A stretch of 33,849 nt of DNA from NCBI GenBank assembly GCA_902806405.1, contig CADCWL010000072.1, positions 1 to 33,849 on the forward strand, in the 5' to 3' direction. Both the position numbers and the translations under genes were made by a program. Each line of letters opens with the position of its first letter. Positions within the stretch are counted from its first letter, which is position 1. Under the pieces are notes generated by a model that saw only the letters and a list, made by a program, of their open reading frames with translations, was not told the DNA's origin and searched no databases. Below, one piece after another: positions 18,474 to 27,113 of this stretch. The stretch is from an uncultured Thermomicrobiales bacterium (GTDB lineage Bacteria; Chloroflexota; Chloroflexia; Thermomicrobiales; UBA6265).

Positions 18474-19513
18474 AGGTCTGCGGCGATCTCGATCAGCGCC
18501 CGCTTGAGTCGGTCGGTCTGCTCCGGTCGGGTGGCGCTGATGCGGACGCACCCGTGTAGTACGGGGTGGTCCGGCCGATGCACGAGAATCCCTCGGCGGG
18601 CGAGCTCTTCCGAGAAGACGTCGGCGCTCCCCCGCTCGAACCGGGCCAGGACGAAGTTGCCCCAGGAGGGAAACGGGCGGATCATGTTCAGCTTGCGCAA
18701 CGTCCGGAAGAGCCGTCCCCGCTCCTCGCGTACCCTTCGGACCGTCGCCTCAACATACGGCAGATCGTCGAGCGTGGCCAGCGCCGCGACCGTGGCGCCC
18801 GCGGCGACGCCGTCCGGCCGGCCCACCTCCGCCAGCCACGCGATCACACGTGGCGGACCGACCGCGTAGGCGAACGGAAAGCCCGCCAGGCCAGCCCAGG
18901 TCTCGAACGACCGTAGCACGACCAGGTTGTCGAACTCCCTCGCCAACGGGAGCAGGCTCCGTCCCCCGTACTCACCATGCCGCTCGTCGACGAAGACGAG
19001 CGAGCACGAGCGTGCCAAGCGGACGGCCTCCTGGGGGCCAAGGACCGTCCCGGTCGGATCGTTCGGGGAGCCGACGATGGCGGTCGCTCCGTCCGGCAGG
19101 TCTGATGCCGTCTCGGCGTCCAGACCGAGCGCGAACGTCGGGTCGCGTTCGACCGCGACGACGTCGACGCCGTGGAACGCCGCCTGGCGCGCGACCGTCG
19201 GATCACAGGGGGGGAACAGCACCAGGGGAGCGCCTCCCCGGAGGCGGAGGAACACGCTCGCCAGCAGATCGTCCATCCCGTTCGCCAGGTACAAACGATC
19301 GGGACTTACGCCCAGGAGCTCGGCCAAACGACGGCGCAGCCGATTCAGGCGATCGGCCGCCGGTCCTTCCAGTGCCTCCCCCGCCGCCAGCATCTCCAGC
19401 GCGAGGAGGGACGGCCCGTACGTGTTCGAGAGCAGGTCGAGCCTCACCGTCCCCGAGGTGGTGGCAACTCGGGCGACATTCCCGTCCGGCCGGGCGCGCG
19501 GGCGACTGATCAC
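18470..19513 (-). CDS. HisC-like fold-type I aminotransferase homologue lacking the PLP lysine
   Basis: The 347-residue protein follows the histidinol-phosphate aminotransferase layout: LSNTYGPS at the N-terminus, [20 protein letters not shown] for the conserved NPNNPTG element, [11 protein letters not shown] with the PLP-ring aspartate (Asp176), and a substrate-carboxylate arginine in [15 protein letters not shown]. Where the Schiff-base lysine is expected (SK-x-x-GLAG), the sequence reads [11 protein letters not shown], with Glu204 and Thr205. The only two lysines in the protein are elsewhere. It therefore should not act as a normal aminotransferase. The GTG start at 19513 overlaps the metallophosphoesterase stop (GTGA), so the pair is one operon. 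The frame is intact and looks maintained. Confidence 0.8.
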   Translation of the reverse strand: MISRPRARPDGNVARVATTSGTVRLDLLSNTYGPSLLALEMLAAGEALEGPAADRLNRLRRRLAELLGVSPDRLYLANGMDDLLASVFLRLRGGAPLVLFPPCDPTVARQAAFHGVDVVAVERDPTFALGLDAETASDLPDGATAIVGSPNDPTGTVLGPQEAVRLARSCSLVFVDERHGEYGGRSLLPLAREFDNLVVLRSFETWAGLAGFPFAYAVGPPRVIAWLAEVGRPDGVAAGATVAALATLDDLPYVEATVRRVREERGRLFRTLRKLNMIRPFPSWGNFVLARFERGSADVFSEELARRGILVHRPDHPVLHGCVRISATRPEQTDRLKRALIEIAADL

Positions 19514-20289
19514 GCCAGGCAGACCGCGACGGGGGCATGGTCGGGGCGCGGGCGACCATCACCACCATGGACGGGTGGCTCGAGGTCGTGGATCAACAAA
19601 CCGCCGGACACCGTCGAGGCAACATTCAGCACGGGAGTCCCGCCCCTCGTGCTCCCAGTCGGATTCCCCAGGTGGGCATGCCCGTGGAAGACGAGATCGA
19701 CACGGTGGCGATCGATGATCCGCCCGAGCTCCGAGTTTCCAAGCATCCAATACTTTCCGATTGGTTCCCGGCCGAGTGTCGAGCAGGTCGGCGCAAAGTG
19801 GGTGACGGCAATCCGGAGGTCCGCGTCGAGACCGCCGAGCGCGGCGTCGAGCCGCGCCGCTTCCCGTTTCGCCCGCACCGCCAGAGCTTTCATCGCGCGG
19901 CTGTGCAGCGCGTCGGGTCCCTCGACCGGCCAGAAACCGCCGCCAGCGCCGCCGACGCCGGCGAATCCGATCTTGGCGCCCGTTGAGGTCGTAAGGACGA
20001 AGCGGTCGCCATCGAGCAGCACTACGCCCGATCGCTCCAGCACCCGGCGGAAGGTGGCGCGGCGAAGGCAACGGAGGTCGTGGTTCCCAAGGACCGCCAC
20101 CACTGGGACCGCGACGGCGCGGAAGAGTTCGGCCGCTTGCTCCGCTTCGGTAAGCCGCCCGCCGTCCGTAATGTCGCCGGCCACAACAAGCGCGTCGACG
20201 CGCCCCCCAAGCGACCCAAGGTCCGACCAGAGCGAGTCGGACACGCTCGCCCGGATGTGCAGATCCCCGATCGCCGCAAGCCGAATCAT
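19510..20289 (-). CDS. Metallophosphoesterase
   Basis: The 259-residue calcineurin-like phosphoesterase has the full metal-binding set: GDLH (8-11), GDITD (38-42), GNHD (68-71), THFAPT with His164, and GHAH (203-206). The length and single domain fit predicted cytoplasmic phosphoesterases with unknown substrates. The ATG at 20289 gives a protein beginning two residues before the first strand; an in-frame ATG at 20331 would add 14 residues. It is coupled by a four-base overlap to the lysine-less aminotransferase-like gene. No signal peptide is visible. Confidence 0.88.
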   Translation of the reverse strand: MIRLAAIGDLHIRASVSDSLWSDLGSLGGRVDALVVAGDITDGGRLTEAEQAAELFRAVAVPVVAVLGNHDLRCLRRATFRRVLERSGVVLLDGDRFVLTTSTGAKIGFAGVGGAGGGFWPVEGPDALHSRAMKALAVRAKREAARLDAALGGLDADLRIAVTHFAPTCSTLGREPIGKYWMLGNSELGRIIDRHRVDLVFHGHAHLGNPTGSTRGGTPVLNVASTVSGGLLIHDLEPPVHGGDGRPRPDHAPVAVCLA

Positions 20290-20561
20290 GGCCGTCCCGG
20301 TAACGTCCGTCGCATCGATCGACCACGCCATCGGCGTGCCCCGTCCGGGCCGACCATTCGGAAGATCAGCGGGAAGGGAGTTTACCCCATCCCCCGTGTC
20401 AAGACCCTGCCCGGGGGAGGTCTCCCCCCTGGTCGAGATGCTATCCTGCGAAGGTCTCGTTTTCTTGGGCGTCCTGCGTCGACCGTTCAACCCGGGCTCA
20501 CCGCGCCCTTGCCCACCGATCGTGACCGCTGGCCGGTTCCAGACGGAGCGGTCGCCCGACA

Positions 20562-22091
20562 TTGGAGGCTCCCATCGAATCGGAAGAGCGGCTCCAGCGG
20601 GTCCTCGCCGCACGCGGCATCGGTTCTCGTCGCCGAGCAGAGTCGTTGATCGTTGCCGGTCGCGTCGCGGTGGATGGGCGCGTCGTGACCGAACTCGGAA
20701 CCAAGATCGACCCTCGCGCGCAGGACATCCGTGTCGACGGCAAACAGCTCCGCCCCCAGGTTCTCCGGTACGTGCTCCTCAATAAGCCTGCCGGGTACAT
20801 CACCACCACCAGCGACGAGCGGGGCCGCCGCACCGTGATGGATCTCGTGCCTGTGCGAGAGCGCATCTACCCGGTCGGGCGTCTTGACCGGGACACCGAA
20901 GGGCTCCTGCTGCTCACCAACGACGGCGACGTCGCGAACCGGGTGATGCACCCGCGCTACGCGCTGGCGAAGGAGTATCACGTCCTGACGCCGCAGCGAC
21001 CGAGCGACGCGACGATGCAGCGCGTCCGTACCGGCGTCCCGATCGACGGCCGGCTCGTCGTGCCGGACGAGTTCCGGCTCCTGCGAGAAACGCGCGAGGG
21101 AGTCTTCCTGACAATCGTCATCCACGAGGGTTTGTTCCACGTCGTGCGCCGCATGATGGACGCCGCCGGCGTCCCCGTGGCGGCACTCCGGCGCACCCGC
21201 CTCGGACCGCTCTCGGTCGTTGGCATTCCCGTCGGGGGATCGCGCGAGCTCACCCCCGGGGAGCGGTCGACGCTGTTCGAGGCGCTTCGTCTCAGTCCCG
21301 ATCGCGTTTCCGCGCCCACCCGATCCGCCGTTGGCTCCCGCCCTCGCACGGGACCGCCGTCGGTGCCGGATCGCTCGGCTCGAAACCCTATGCCGGCAAG
21401 ACCGGCGGCCACCGCTGATCCGGCTAATCACTCCGGGGCAAGCGAAGGACGCCCCCCCCGCTCGCGCGGGTCGCGACCTATGACGCAAGGCGACGCGAAG
21501 ACGTCCCGCACACACCGGGGCAAGGACCGACCCGTGAACGGTCGTCGCGCGAAACCGTCCCCCCCCGCGAAGCAGTCGGGCACGGCCGCATCTCCCACCG
21601 GTCGGGAGCGAACGAAAGGCGGCCGAGTCACTCCGACGCGAAATGGGTCCGGGAAGGCTGGGCCGGCAAACAAGCATCGCGGGCGTACGGTCGACGCAGG
21701 GGAGAACCGAAGCCGACGGGACGTGGGTAATCGCGGACCCGACGGCACGGCTCGCCGCGATGCCGAATCACCGAAACGGCGTGACGGAACCACGGACAGA
21801 GGCGTTACCGACCGCCCGACGCGAGCAACCGAGGGAAGGGATCGAGCCGTTGGTCGTCGCGGGCGGCAGCAGACGCGCCGTGAGGGCAGCAATCCCACGC
21901 CGGTCAGCACGAGGGGCCGACAAGAGGGCGTCGGGGGGGTCCGGGATGCCGGTCGCGGGCGCGGGGATGCGAGAGGTCCTGGGCGCCAGAACCGGAAAGA
22001 CCGCGGTTCAAAAGACCGAACGCCACCCGGTCGGAGCAGCGGTGACCAAGGGGAGCAGCGTGACGCGTCAGCCGAACGGACAGAACCATAG
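20562..22091 (+). CDS. RluB/RsuA-type rRNA pseudouridine synthase with long basic tail
   Basis: The first 250 residues are a complete RsuA/RluB-family enzyme: an S4 RNA-binding domain (about 8-60, RLQRVLAARGIGSRRRAE), LLNKPAGY, and the catalytic GRLDRDTEG (Asp109), followed by KEYHV and the GLFHVVRRM motif. These isomerise uridine in rRNA, in RluB at the peptidyl-transferase centre. Residues 250-509 form a tail rich in Arg, Lys, Gly, Ser, Pro and Thr, with almost no hydrophobic residues. The start is unusual: TTG at 20562 is the nearest usable codon, and GGAGG lies just inside it. The 3' end overlaps cmk by 32 bases. Confidence 0.88.
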   Translation: MEAPIESEERLQRVLAARGIGSRRRAESLIVAGRVAVDGRVVTELGTKIDPRAQDIRVDGKQLRPQVLRYVLLNKPAGYITTTSDERGRRTVMDLVPVRERIYPVGRLDRDTEGLLLLTNDGDVANRVMHPRYALAKEYHVLTPQRPSDATMQRVRTGVPIDGRLVVPDEFRLLRETREGVFLTIVIHEGLFHVVRRMMDAAGVPVAALRRTRLGPLSVVGIPVGGSRELTPGERSTLFEALRLSPDRVSAPTRSAVGSRPRTGPPSVPDRSARNPMPARPAATADPANHSGASEGRPPRSRGSRPMTQGDAKTSRTHRGKDRPVNGRRAKPSPPAKQSGTAASPTGRERTKGGRVTPTRNGSGKAGPANKHRGRTVDAGENRSRRDVGNRGPDGTARRDAESPKRRDGTTDRGVTDRPTRATEGRDRAVGRRGRQQTRREGSNPTPVSTRGRQEGVGGVRDAGRGRGDARGPGRQNRKDRGSKDRTPPGRSSGDQGEQRDASAERTEP

Positions 22092-22824
22092 CCGCGTGAT
22101 CGCGATCGACGGCCCGGCGGCGGCCGGAAAGTCGACGGTGGCCCGTCACCTGGCCGAAGACCTGGGCGCGATGCTGTTCGACACCGGAAGTCTCTACCGC
22201 GCGGTAACCCTCGCCGCGATCCGGGCTGGGGTGCCCTTCACCGATGGTCGCTCTCTCGCCGGCTTGGCGGAGGACCGGCACATCGACGTCGCACCGCCGA
22301 CCGCCTCGGACGGTCGCCTCTACGATGTTCACCTCGACGGCGAGGACGTGACGTGGCCGATCCGCGACCCCAGCGTCGAGGCGCACGTCTCCGAAGTATC
22401 GGCCCATCCCGAAGTGCGCGCCGCACTTCTCCCCGTCCAACGCCGAATCGCCGCGGCGGGCCCGGTGGTGATGGTCGGCCGGGACATCGGCACGGTCGTC
22501 GTTCCCGACGCCGGGGTCAAGATCTTCCTCCAAGCGAGCCTCGACGAGCGTGCCAGGCGCCGCCACGACGAGCTCCGGGTCCGGGGTGACGAAGTCACCT
22601 TCGCGGATGTCCTGGCGGACCTGCAGCGGCGGGACGGGGTCGATAGCGGCCGCCGCGCTTCCCCACTCCGCGCCGCGGAGGGCGCGTCGGTGGTCGTCAC
22701 GGACGGCGTCCCTTTGCTGCAGGTCGTGGAGCGGCTTCGAGATCTGGTTCTCGTGGCATGGCGCCATGACGGGGAACACGAGGAGACCGCGGCACACAGT
22801 CAATGCCGACCGAGCAGGTTATGA
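22060..22824 (+). CDS. cmk: Cytidylate kinase
   Basis: The 254-residue kinase phosphorylates CMP and dCMP. The start is taken as GTG 22060 with AAGGGGAG at 22048-22055; GTG 22042, with its own GGAG, is also possible. The P-loop is GPAAAGKST (18-26), followed by the family's DTGSLYRAV. The CMP-binding insert has VSEVSAHPEVR and the later GRDIGTVVVPDA, with the lid DERARRRHDEL. The gene overlaps the rluB-like tail at its start and plsC at its end (ATGA), so translation of all three is coupled. Confidence 0.95.
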   Translation: MTRQPNGQNHSRVIAIDGPAAAGKSTVARHLAEDLGAMLFDTGSLYRAVTLAAIRAGVPFTDGRSLAGLAEDRHIDVAPPTASDGRLYDVHLDGEDVTWPIRDPSVEAHVSEVSAHPEVRAALLPVQRRIAAAGPVVMVGRDIGTVVVPDAGVKIFLQASLDERARRRHDELRVRGDEVTFADVLADLQRRDGVDSGRRASPLRAAEGASVVVTDGVPLLQVVERLRDLVLVAWRHDGEHEETAAHSQCRPSRL

Positions 22825-23585
22825 CTACCCCCTCTCGGTTGGACCTCGAACGCGGCACGATTCGCGGTCGGCCGTTCCGCATCCTCCGGCCCCTTCTCCT
22901 CGCGCTTTTGACCCGCCTCGTCGGCTTGCGTGTAGAGGGCCTGGAGCACGTCCCCGCGAGTGGCCCGATCCTCGTCGTGGCCAATCACCTCCACAACGCA
23001 GATCCCGTCCTCCTGGCGGTCGCCTTTCCCCGCCCGCTCCACTTTATGGCGAAGAAGGAGTTGTTCGCGATTCCGGGCGTCAGCTGGATCATCCGCCGGG
23101 TGGGGGCATTTCCCGTCGACCGTGGCAAGCCGGATAGGAGCGCGATCCGCCGCGTCGAAGCCACGCTCGCGGCAGGGATCGCCGTCGAGATGTTCCCAGA
23201 AGGGACCCGAAGCAGCACCGGTGCCCTTGGCCGGGCCTTTCCCGGTGCCGCCTTCCTCGCGCTCCGCTCGAAGGTCCCGATCCTGCCGGTCGCTATCGTC
23301 GGCTCGGAGCGGCTCCCGTTCAACGGGACGAAGGGCACGCCGAGTTCGTCGAAGTGGCGATCGGCTGAGAGCGGCGACGGGATCGTCATCCGGATCCAAG
23401 CGCCGTTTTCCCTGCCCGCCGTCGTGGACGGTCGCCGTGTTCCGATGGAGGAGGCGTCGGACCACATCATGCGCCAAATCGCCGCTGGCCTCCCCCCGGC
23501 CTACCGCGGGCCGTACGGCAAAGCTGGCGATCCTGTAGCGGCGAAGATAACGCGGGACGCGATGGCATCTGGATCCGAACCGTAA
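22821..23585 (+). CDS. 1-acyl-sn-glycerol-3-phosphate acyltransferase (PlsC-like)
   Basis: The 254-residue membrane-associated acyltransferase has the LPLAT catalytic motif NHLHNADP (His56 and Asp61), the phosphate-binding FPEGTRS (125-131) and the VPILPVAIVGSE element. It would add the second acyl chain in phosphatidic acid synthesis. A hydrophobic stretch near 25-40 can anchor it. The ATG at 22821 overlaps the cmk stop as ATGA; ATG at 22803 adds six residues. The pairing of cmk and plsC in one operon is common in bacteria. Confidence 0.9.
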   Translation: MTTPSRLDLERGTIRGRPFRILRPLLLALLTRLVGLRVEGLEHVPASGPILVVANHLHNADPVLLAVAFPRPLHFMAKKELFAIPGVSWIIRRVGAFPVDRGKPDRSAIRRVEATLAAGIAVEMFPEGTRSSTGALGRAFPGAAFLALRSKVPILPVAIVGSERLPFNGTKGTPSSSKWRSAESGDGIVIRIQAPFSLPAVVDGRRVPMEEASDHIMRQIAAGLPPAYRGPYGKAGDPVAAKITRDAMASGSEP

Positions 23586-23671
23586 GTTTTTGGGCTCGTT
23601 CGACTCCAGCCCATGCGACTCGATTCGCCCGTTGGGATCGCAGCGGCAGACCCGAGGAAAGGTCCTTCCCT

Positions 23672-25021
23672 TCAATCCTCGTGTCGCCGCCGCCGGCTAG
23701 GCATGGGCGGCGCCCCGAGGGAATGCTCCTCGCCCCAAACCAGCTCCAGATCACCGATGTGAACGATATCCTGGGTGACGATCCCTTGCCGGCCGAGCTC
23801 CTGGGCGATGCCGCTCGTGTCCAAAACGTGTTGGAAGCGGCGAACCGCGTCCTCATTCCCGAAGTTCGTCATTTTGACGAAGCGTTCGAAGGCGATTCCG
23901 CGGACGGCGAAGTGGTGGGGCGACAAACGGTCCACCTCCCAGGCCCGCTCGTCGACGTTCGCGAGCGTGTATCGGCGGCGCTCCTGGGGCTTCTCCTCTT
24001 CCTGTTGCCGCGCCGCTGCCTCCCGCAGTGTTGTCGCCACGGCTGCCATCAGTTCGGGCACGCCCTTGCCCGTCGCCGCCGAGATCTCCATGACGGGAAA
24101 GTGTTCGCGCTCTAGAGTGGCCCGGAGCTCGGGCAACCGCTGCCGCGCCTCCATCAGATCGGTCTTATTGAGCGCCACCAGCATCGGCTTGTCTGCCAGG
24201 GTGTCATCGTAGGCGGCGAGCTCGGCGTTCACCGTCCGGAAATCGCCCAGGACGTCACGCTCCTCCAAACCTCCGGACGCGTCGAGGACGTGGACCAGCA
24301 CCCGCGTCCTGCTCACGTGGCGCAGGAACTCGTGTCCAAGGCCTGAGCCTCCCGCCGCCCCTTGGATCAGACCGGGAATATCGGCCAGCACGAACGTCTG
24401 CCCGCCGGCTCCACCGACCTCGACTACGCCCAGGTTCGGTTCCAGCGTGGTGAAGGGATAGTCGGCGATCTTGGGTCTCGCGGCGGAAGCTGCGGCCAGC
24501 AACGTTGACTTTCCGGCGTTCGGCAAGCCGACCAGGCCGACGTCGGCGATCAGTCGGAGCTCGAGGCGCAGCCACCGCTCCTCCCCCGGCTCGCCCAGCT
24601 CGGCGAGCTTAGGCGCCTGGCGCGTCGACGACTTGAAGTGGACGTTCCCGAGGCCGCCTCGCCCCCCCTTGGCGACGACCACCTCCTCGTCCGGCTCCGT
24701 CAGATCGGCGAGCACCTCGCCGGACTCGTCGTCGAAGACGACCGTGCCGGGTGGCACGTCGACATAGAGACGGCTCCCCTGCTTGCCGTGCTTCTGCTGC
24801 TTCGTGCCGCCGCCGCCGCGCTCGGCCGCAAAGTGGGCGTTGTACTGGAACGCCAGGAGGCTCGACAGATTGTCCTTCACGCGCAGCAGCAGATCGCCGC
24901 CGTGGCCTCCATCGCCGCCATCCGGCCCGCCGCGCGGCACGTACTTTTCGCGTCGGAAGGAGGCAGAGCCGTTCCCGCCGTCTCCAGCCTTGACGTGGAT
25001 GCGCGCTCGGTCGATCAGCAT
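23672..25021 (-). CDS. obgE: Obg family GTPase
   Basis: The 449-residue GTPase functions in 50S ribosome assembly and stress control. The N-terminal glycine-rich Obg fold is at about 1-158 (KAGDGGNGSASFRREK). The G domain has G1 GLPNAGKST (165-173), G3 DIPG (214-217), G4 NKTD (285-288) and G5 SAATGKG. The C-terminal OCT domain reads WEVDRLSPHHFAVRG and FQHVLDTSGI. The ATG at 25021 follows GGAGG with a spacing of six bases. The gene is 106 bases downstream of rpoD and convergent with plsC. Confidence 0.97.
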   Translation of the reverse strand: MLIDRARIHVKAGDGGNGSASFRREKYVPRGGPDGGDGGHGGDLLLRVKDNLSSLLAFQYNAHFAAERGGGGTKQQKHGKQGSRLYVDVPPGTVVFDDESGEVLADLTEPDEEVVVAKGGRGGLGNVHFKSSTRQAPKLAELGEPGEERWLRLELRLIADVGLVGLPNAGKSTLLAAASAARPKIADYPFTTLEPNLGVVEVGGAGGQTFVLADIPGLIQGAAGGSGLGHEFLRHVSRTRVLVHVLDASGGLEERDVLGDFRTVNAELAAYDDTLADKPMLVALNKTDLMEARQRLPELRATLEREHFPVMEISAATGKGVPELMAAVATTLREAAARQQEEEKPQERRRYTLANVDERAWEVDRLSPHHFAVRGIAFERFVKMTNFGNEDAVRRFQHVLDTSGIAQELGRQGIVTQDIVHIGDLELVWGEEHSLGAPPMPSRRRRHED

Positions 25022-25127
25022 AGATCCTCCGCCGTCGTTTGCCCTAAACGTCCAAGCCTAGGCCTCCGCGGGAGGGTTCGCAAGGCTTGCGGCCGAGGGA
25101 TCGGCGGGACCAGGACGGCAAGGCGGC

Positions 25128-26612
25128 CTAATCGAGATAGTCTTTCAGCTTTTTCGATCGGCTTGGGTGACGTAGCTTCCGCAGCGCCTTCGCCTCGATC
25201 TGACGGATGCGCTCGCGCGTCACCCCGAACTCTTTGCCAACCTCCTCCAGCGTCCGGCTGCGCCCGTCCTCCAGACCAAAGCGCATCGCCACCACCTGCC
25301 GCTCGCGGTCCGACAGCGTGGCGAGCACATCATCCATCTGCTCTTTCAGCATCTGGCGGGAGGCGGCGTCGGCCGGCGCCAGGATCTTGTGATCCTCGAT
25401 GAAGTCGCCGAGGTTACTGTCCTCTTCCTCGCCGATCGGCATCTCCAGCGACACCGGCTCCTGAGAGATCTTCAGGATCTCCCGCACCCGATCTGGCTCG
25501 ATCTGCAACTCGGCGCCGATCTCCTCCGAGGAGGGCTCGCGACCGAGGTCCTGTTGGAGTCGCCGCGACGTCCGGATAAGGCGATTGATCGTCTCCACCA
25601 TGTGGACCGGGATGCGGATCGTTCGCGCCTGGTCGGCGATCGCCCGCGTGATCGCCTGCCGAATCCACCACGTGGCGTAAGTGCTGAACTTGAACCCCTT
25701 GTGGTGCTGGAACTTCTCCACGGCCCGGATCAGGCCCAGGTTTCCCTCCTGGATCAGATCCAGCATCGACATCCCGCGCCCGACGTACTTCTTCGCAACC
25801 GAGACCACCAGCCGCAGATTCGCCTCCGTGAGGGCGACCTTCGCCTTCGTCCCGGCCTCAATGTAGTCGTCCCACCGTCGCCGTAGTCGATCCACCTGTT
25901 CACGGTAGATGTGATCGACCCACGCATCCTCCGGCCACTCCTCGGTGTCGCGGATCAGGTTCTGGATCGCGACGGGCAGCAGATCCCACTCAAGCGTCCG
26001 AAGCCGTAGCGACTCCTCCAGCTCCTCGGCCGAGAATCCGAGCGCGCCGCATGCGGTGGCGACGGCCTCGGTCGGGATCTGGGTCATCGGCAGCACACGC
26101 TTCAGGCAGAGCGTCTTCGGTGGCAGCCGATTCCGGCTGTGGACCTGCTCGTAGAGCACGGTGACGTGGGGCCAGCCGGCTCGGAACGAGTGGTAGATCG
26201 CGCGCCCGAGAACGTCGGCGTCCGCGTCCACCCCGAAGTCGTCCCGCACCTGCGTTCGCTTTGCTGCCAGGTACTCCCCACGCTCCATTGCCGTCGCCAG
26301 CTCGACCTCACGCCCTCCCGTCAAGAGCGGCACGCGCCCAATCTCGCGGAGGTACATACGAACCGGGTCGTCGAGGCTGATGCCGCCGATGTCGTAGTTG
26401 ACGCTCTGCAGGTCGAGTGCAGCCGGCTCCGTCTCCTCCTCCGCGTCGGACCGCCCAGGAAGCGTCGTTCCCGCTTCGTCAACCATCAGGGCGGCAAAGC
26501 CCGCTATCCGCTGATCCAGCATCTCGATCGCGGCTGCCCCGTCTTCCTCAGGCAGCACCGCGAGCAAGGCGTCGAGCGCGAGAGCCCCGTCGACGGTTTC
26601 CTCGTCCGCCAT
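25128..26612 (-). CDS. rpoD: Primary RNA polymerase sigma factor (sigma-70 group 1)
   Basis: The 494-residue version starts at ATG 26612, preceded by AGGGAGCGG. Region 1.2 is [11 protein letters not shown]...[16 protein letters not shown] non-conserved insert of about 130 residues precedes region 2. Region 2 has [34 protein letters not shown] and [13 protein letters not shown]. Region 3 begins [14 protein letters not shown]. Region 4 has [16 protein letters not shown] and the helix-turn-helix [20 protein letters not shown]. This set is that of the housekeeping sigma factor. The frame stays open upstream to GTG 27011, which would add 133 mostly polar residues; that extension does not resemble region 1.1. 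Confidence 0.95.
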   Translation of the reverse strand: MADEETVDGALALDALLAVLPEEDGAAAIEMLDQRIAGFAALMVDEAGTTLPGRSDAEEETEPAALDLQSVNYDIGGISLDDPVRMYLREIGRVPLLTGGREVELATAMERGEYLAAKRTQVRDDFGVDADADVLGRAIYHSFRAGWPHVTVLYEQVHSRNRLPPKTLCLKRVLPMTQIPTEAVATACGALGFSAEELEESLRLRTLEWDLLPVAIQNLIRDTEEWPEDAWVDHIYREQVDRLRRRWDDYIEAGTKAKVALTEANLRLVVSVAKKYVGRGMSMLDLIQEGNLGLIRAVEKFQHHKGFKFSTYATWWIRQAITRAIADQARTIRIPVHMVETINRLIRTSRRLQQDLGREPSSEEIGAELQIEPDRVREILKISQEPVSLEMPIGEEEDSNLGDFIEDHKILAPADAASRQMLKEQMDDVLATLSDRERQVVAMRFGLEDGRSRTLEEVGKEFGVTRERIRQIEAKALRKLRHPSRSKKLKDYLD

Positions 26613-27113
26613 CCCGCCGCTCCCTGGATCGGGCGGCTCCCCTGCTTCCCCGCCCCCACCAACACCGCTGCGGAGTCGACCCGCACGCTCGCCGGATACC
26701 CCTGCCGGCAGGCGACCCCGCATCGAGACGTTCAACGGTTGGTCGGCGGCGTTCGATCGTTCCGATCCGGCCTGAGCCTCCTCCGCTCGGGTTGCGCGGC
26801 GAGTGGCACCGGTATCGGCGCGAAGGTCGGCGCTGATTCGTCGTGCCACAGGCGATTGCTCCAGGGTGACCGGCGGACGTTCGCCGTTGCGTTGGTTGTC
26901 GTTCGTGCCCGACGTTATCGCCGCATTGAGGGCGCCGTCGGACTCGCGGCCGCGTGCCAAGCCGTCTCCCCCACCCGGAGCTGGCGGCTCAGCAGCCCGG
27001 CGGGATGCCACGAGGCGGACCGGGTCGGCGGGAGGGACGGTACGCTACTACGCCCCCGCGGGAGCTCGCAAGCAGGTGATCGCCCCGTCGACATCGCCCG
27101 CAGCGGCGCCGTC
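26613..27113. other. 501-base region between rpoD and lysA
   Basis: This stretch lies upstream of the chosen rpoD start and downstream of lysA. It holds an in-frame open extension of rpoD back to 27011, rich in Gly, Arg, Ala and Pro with no recognisable domain, and a candidate promoter at 27042-27071. I see no independent gene, RNA or repeat in it. Either rpoD has a long 5' leader or its protein is longer than annotated. Confidence 0.5.
27042..27071 (-). promoter_or_regulatory. Candidate rpoD promoter
   Basis: On the minus strand TTGCGA (27071-27066) and TAGCGT (27047-27042) are separated by 18 bases, with transcription predicted near 27035. This is about 420 bases before ATG 26612 and 24 bases before GTG 27011, so its use would favour a long leader or the longer protein. 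Confidence 0.35.

Noticed and set aside
20397-20402. Perfect minus-strand TTGACA upstream of the metallophosphoesterase gene
   Set aside because: No acceptable -10 hexamer lies 16-19 bases downstream; the TAAACT present is only 12 bases away.
20434-20470. Hairpin CGAGA/TCTCG followed by TTTTCTT, terminator-like on the plus strand
   Set aside because: No plus-strand gene ends upstream of it, the stem is only five pairs and the loop is long.
23589-23612. tRNA-like T-arm string (CGTTCGACTCC) after plsC
   Set aside because: Only a 6-bp stem with an 11-base loop can form; no acceptor, D or anticodon arm is present nearby, so it is neither a tRNA nor a clear attachment-site remnant.
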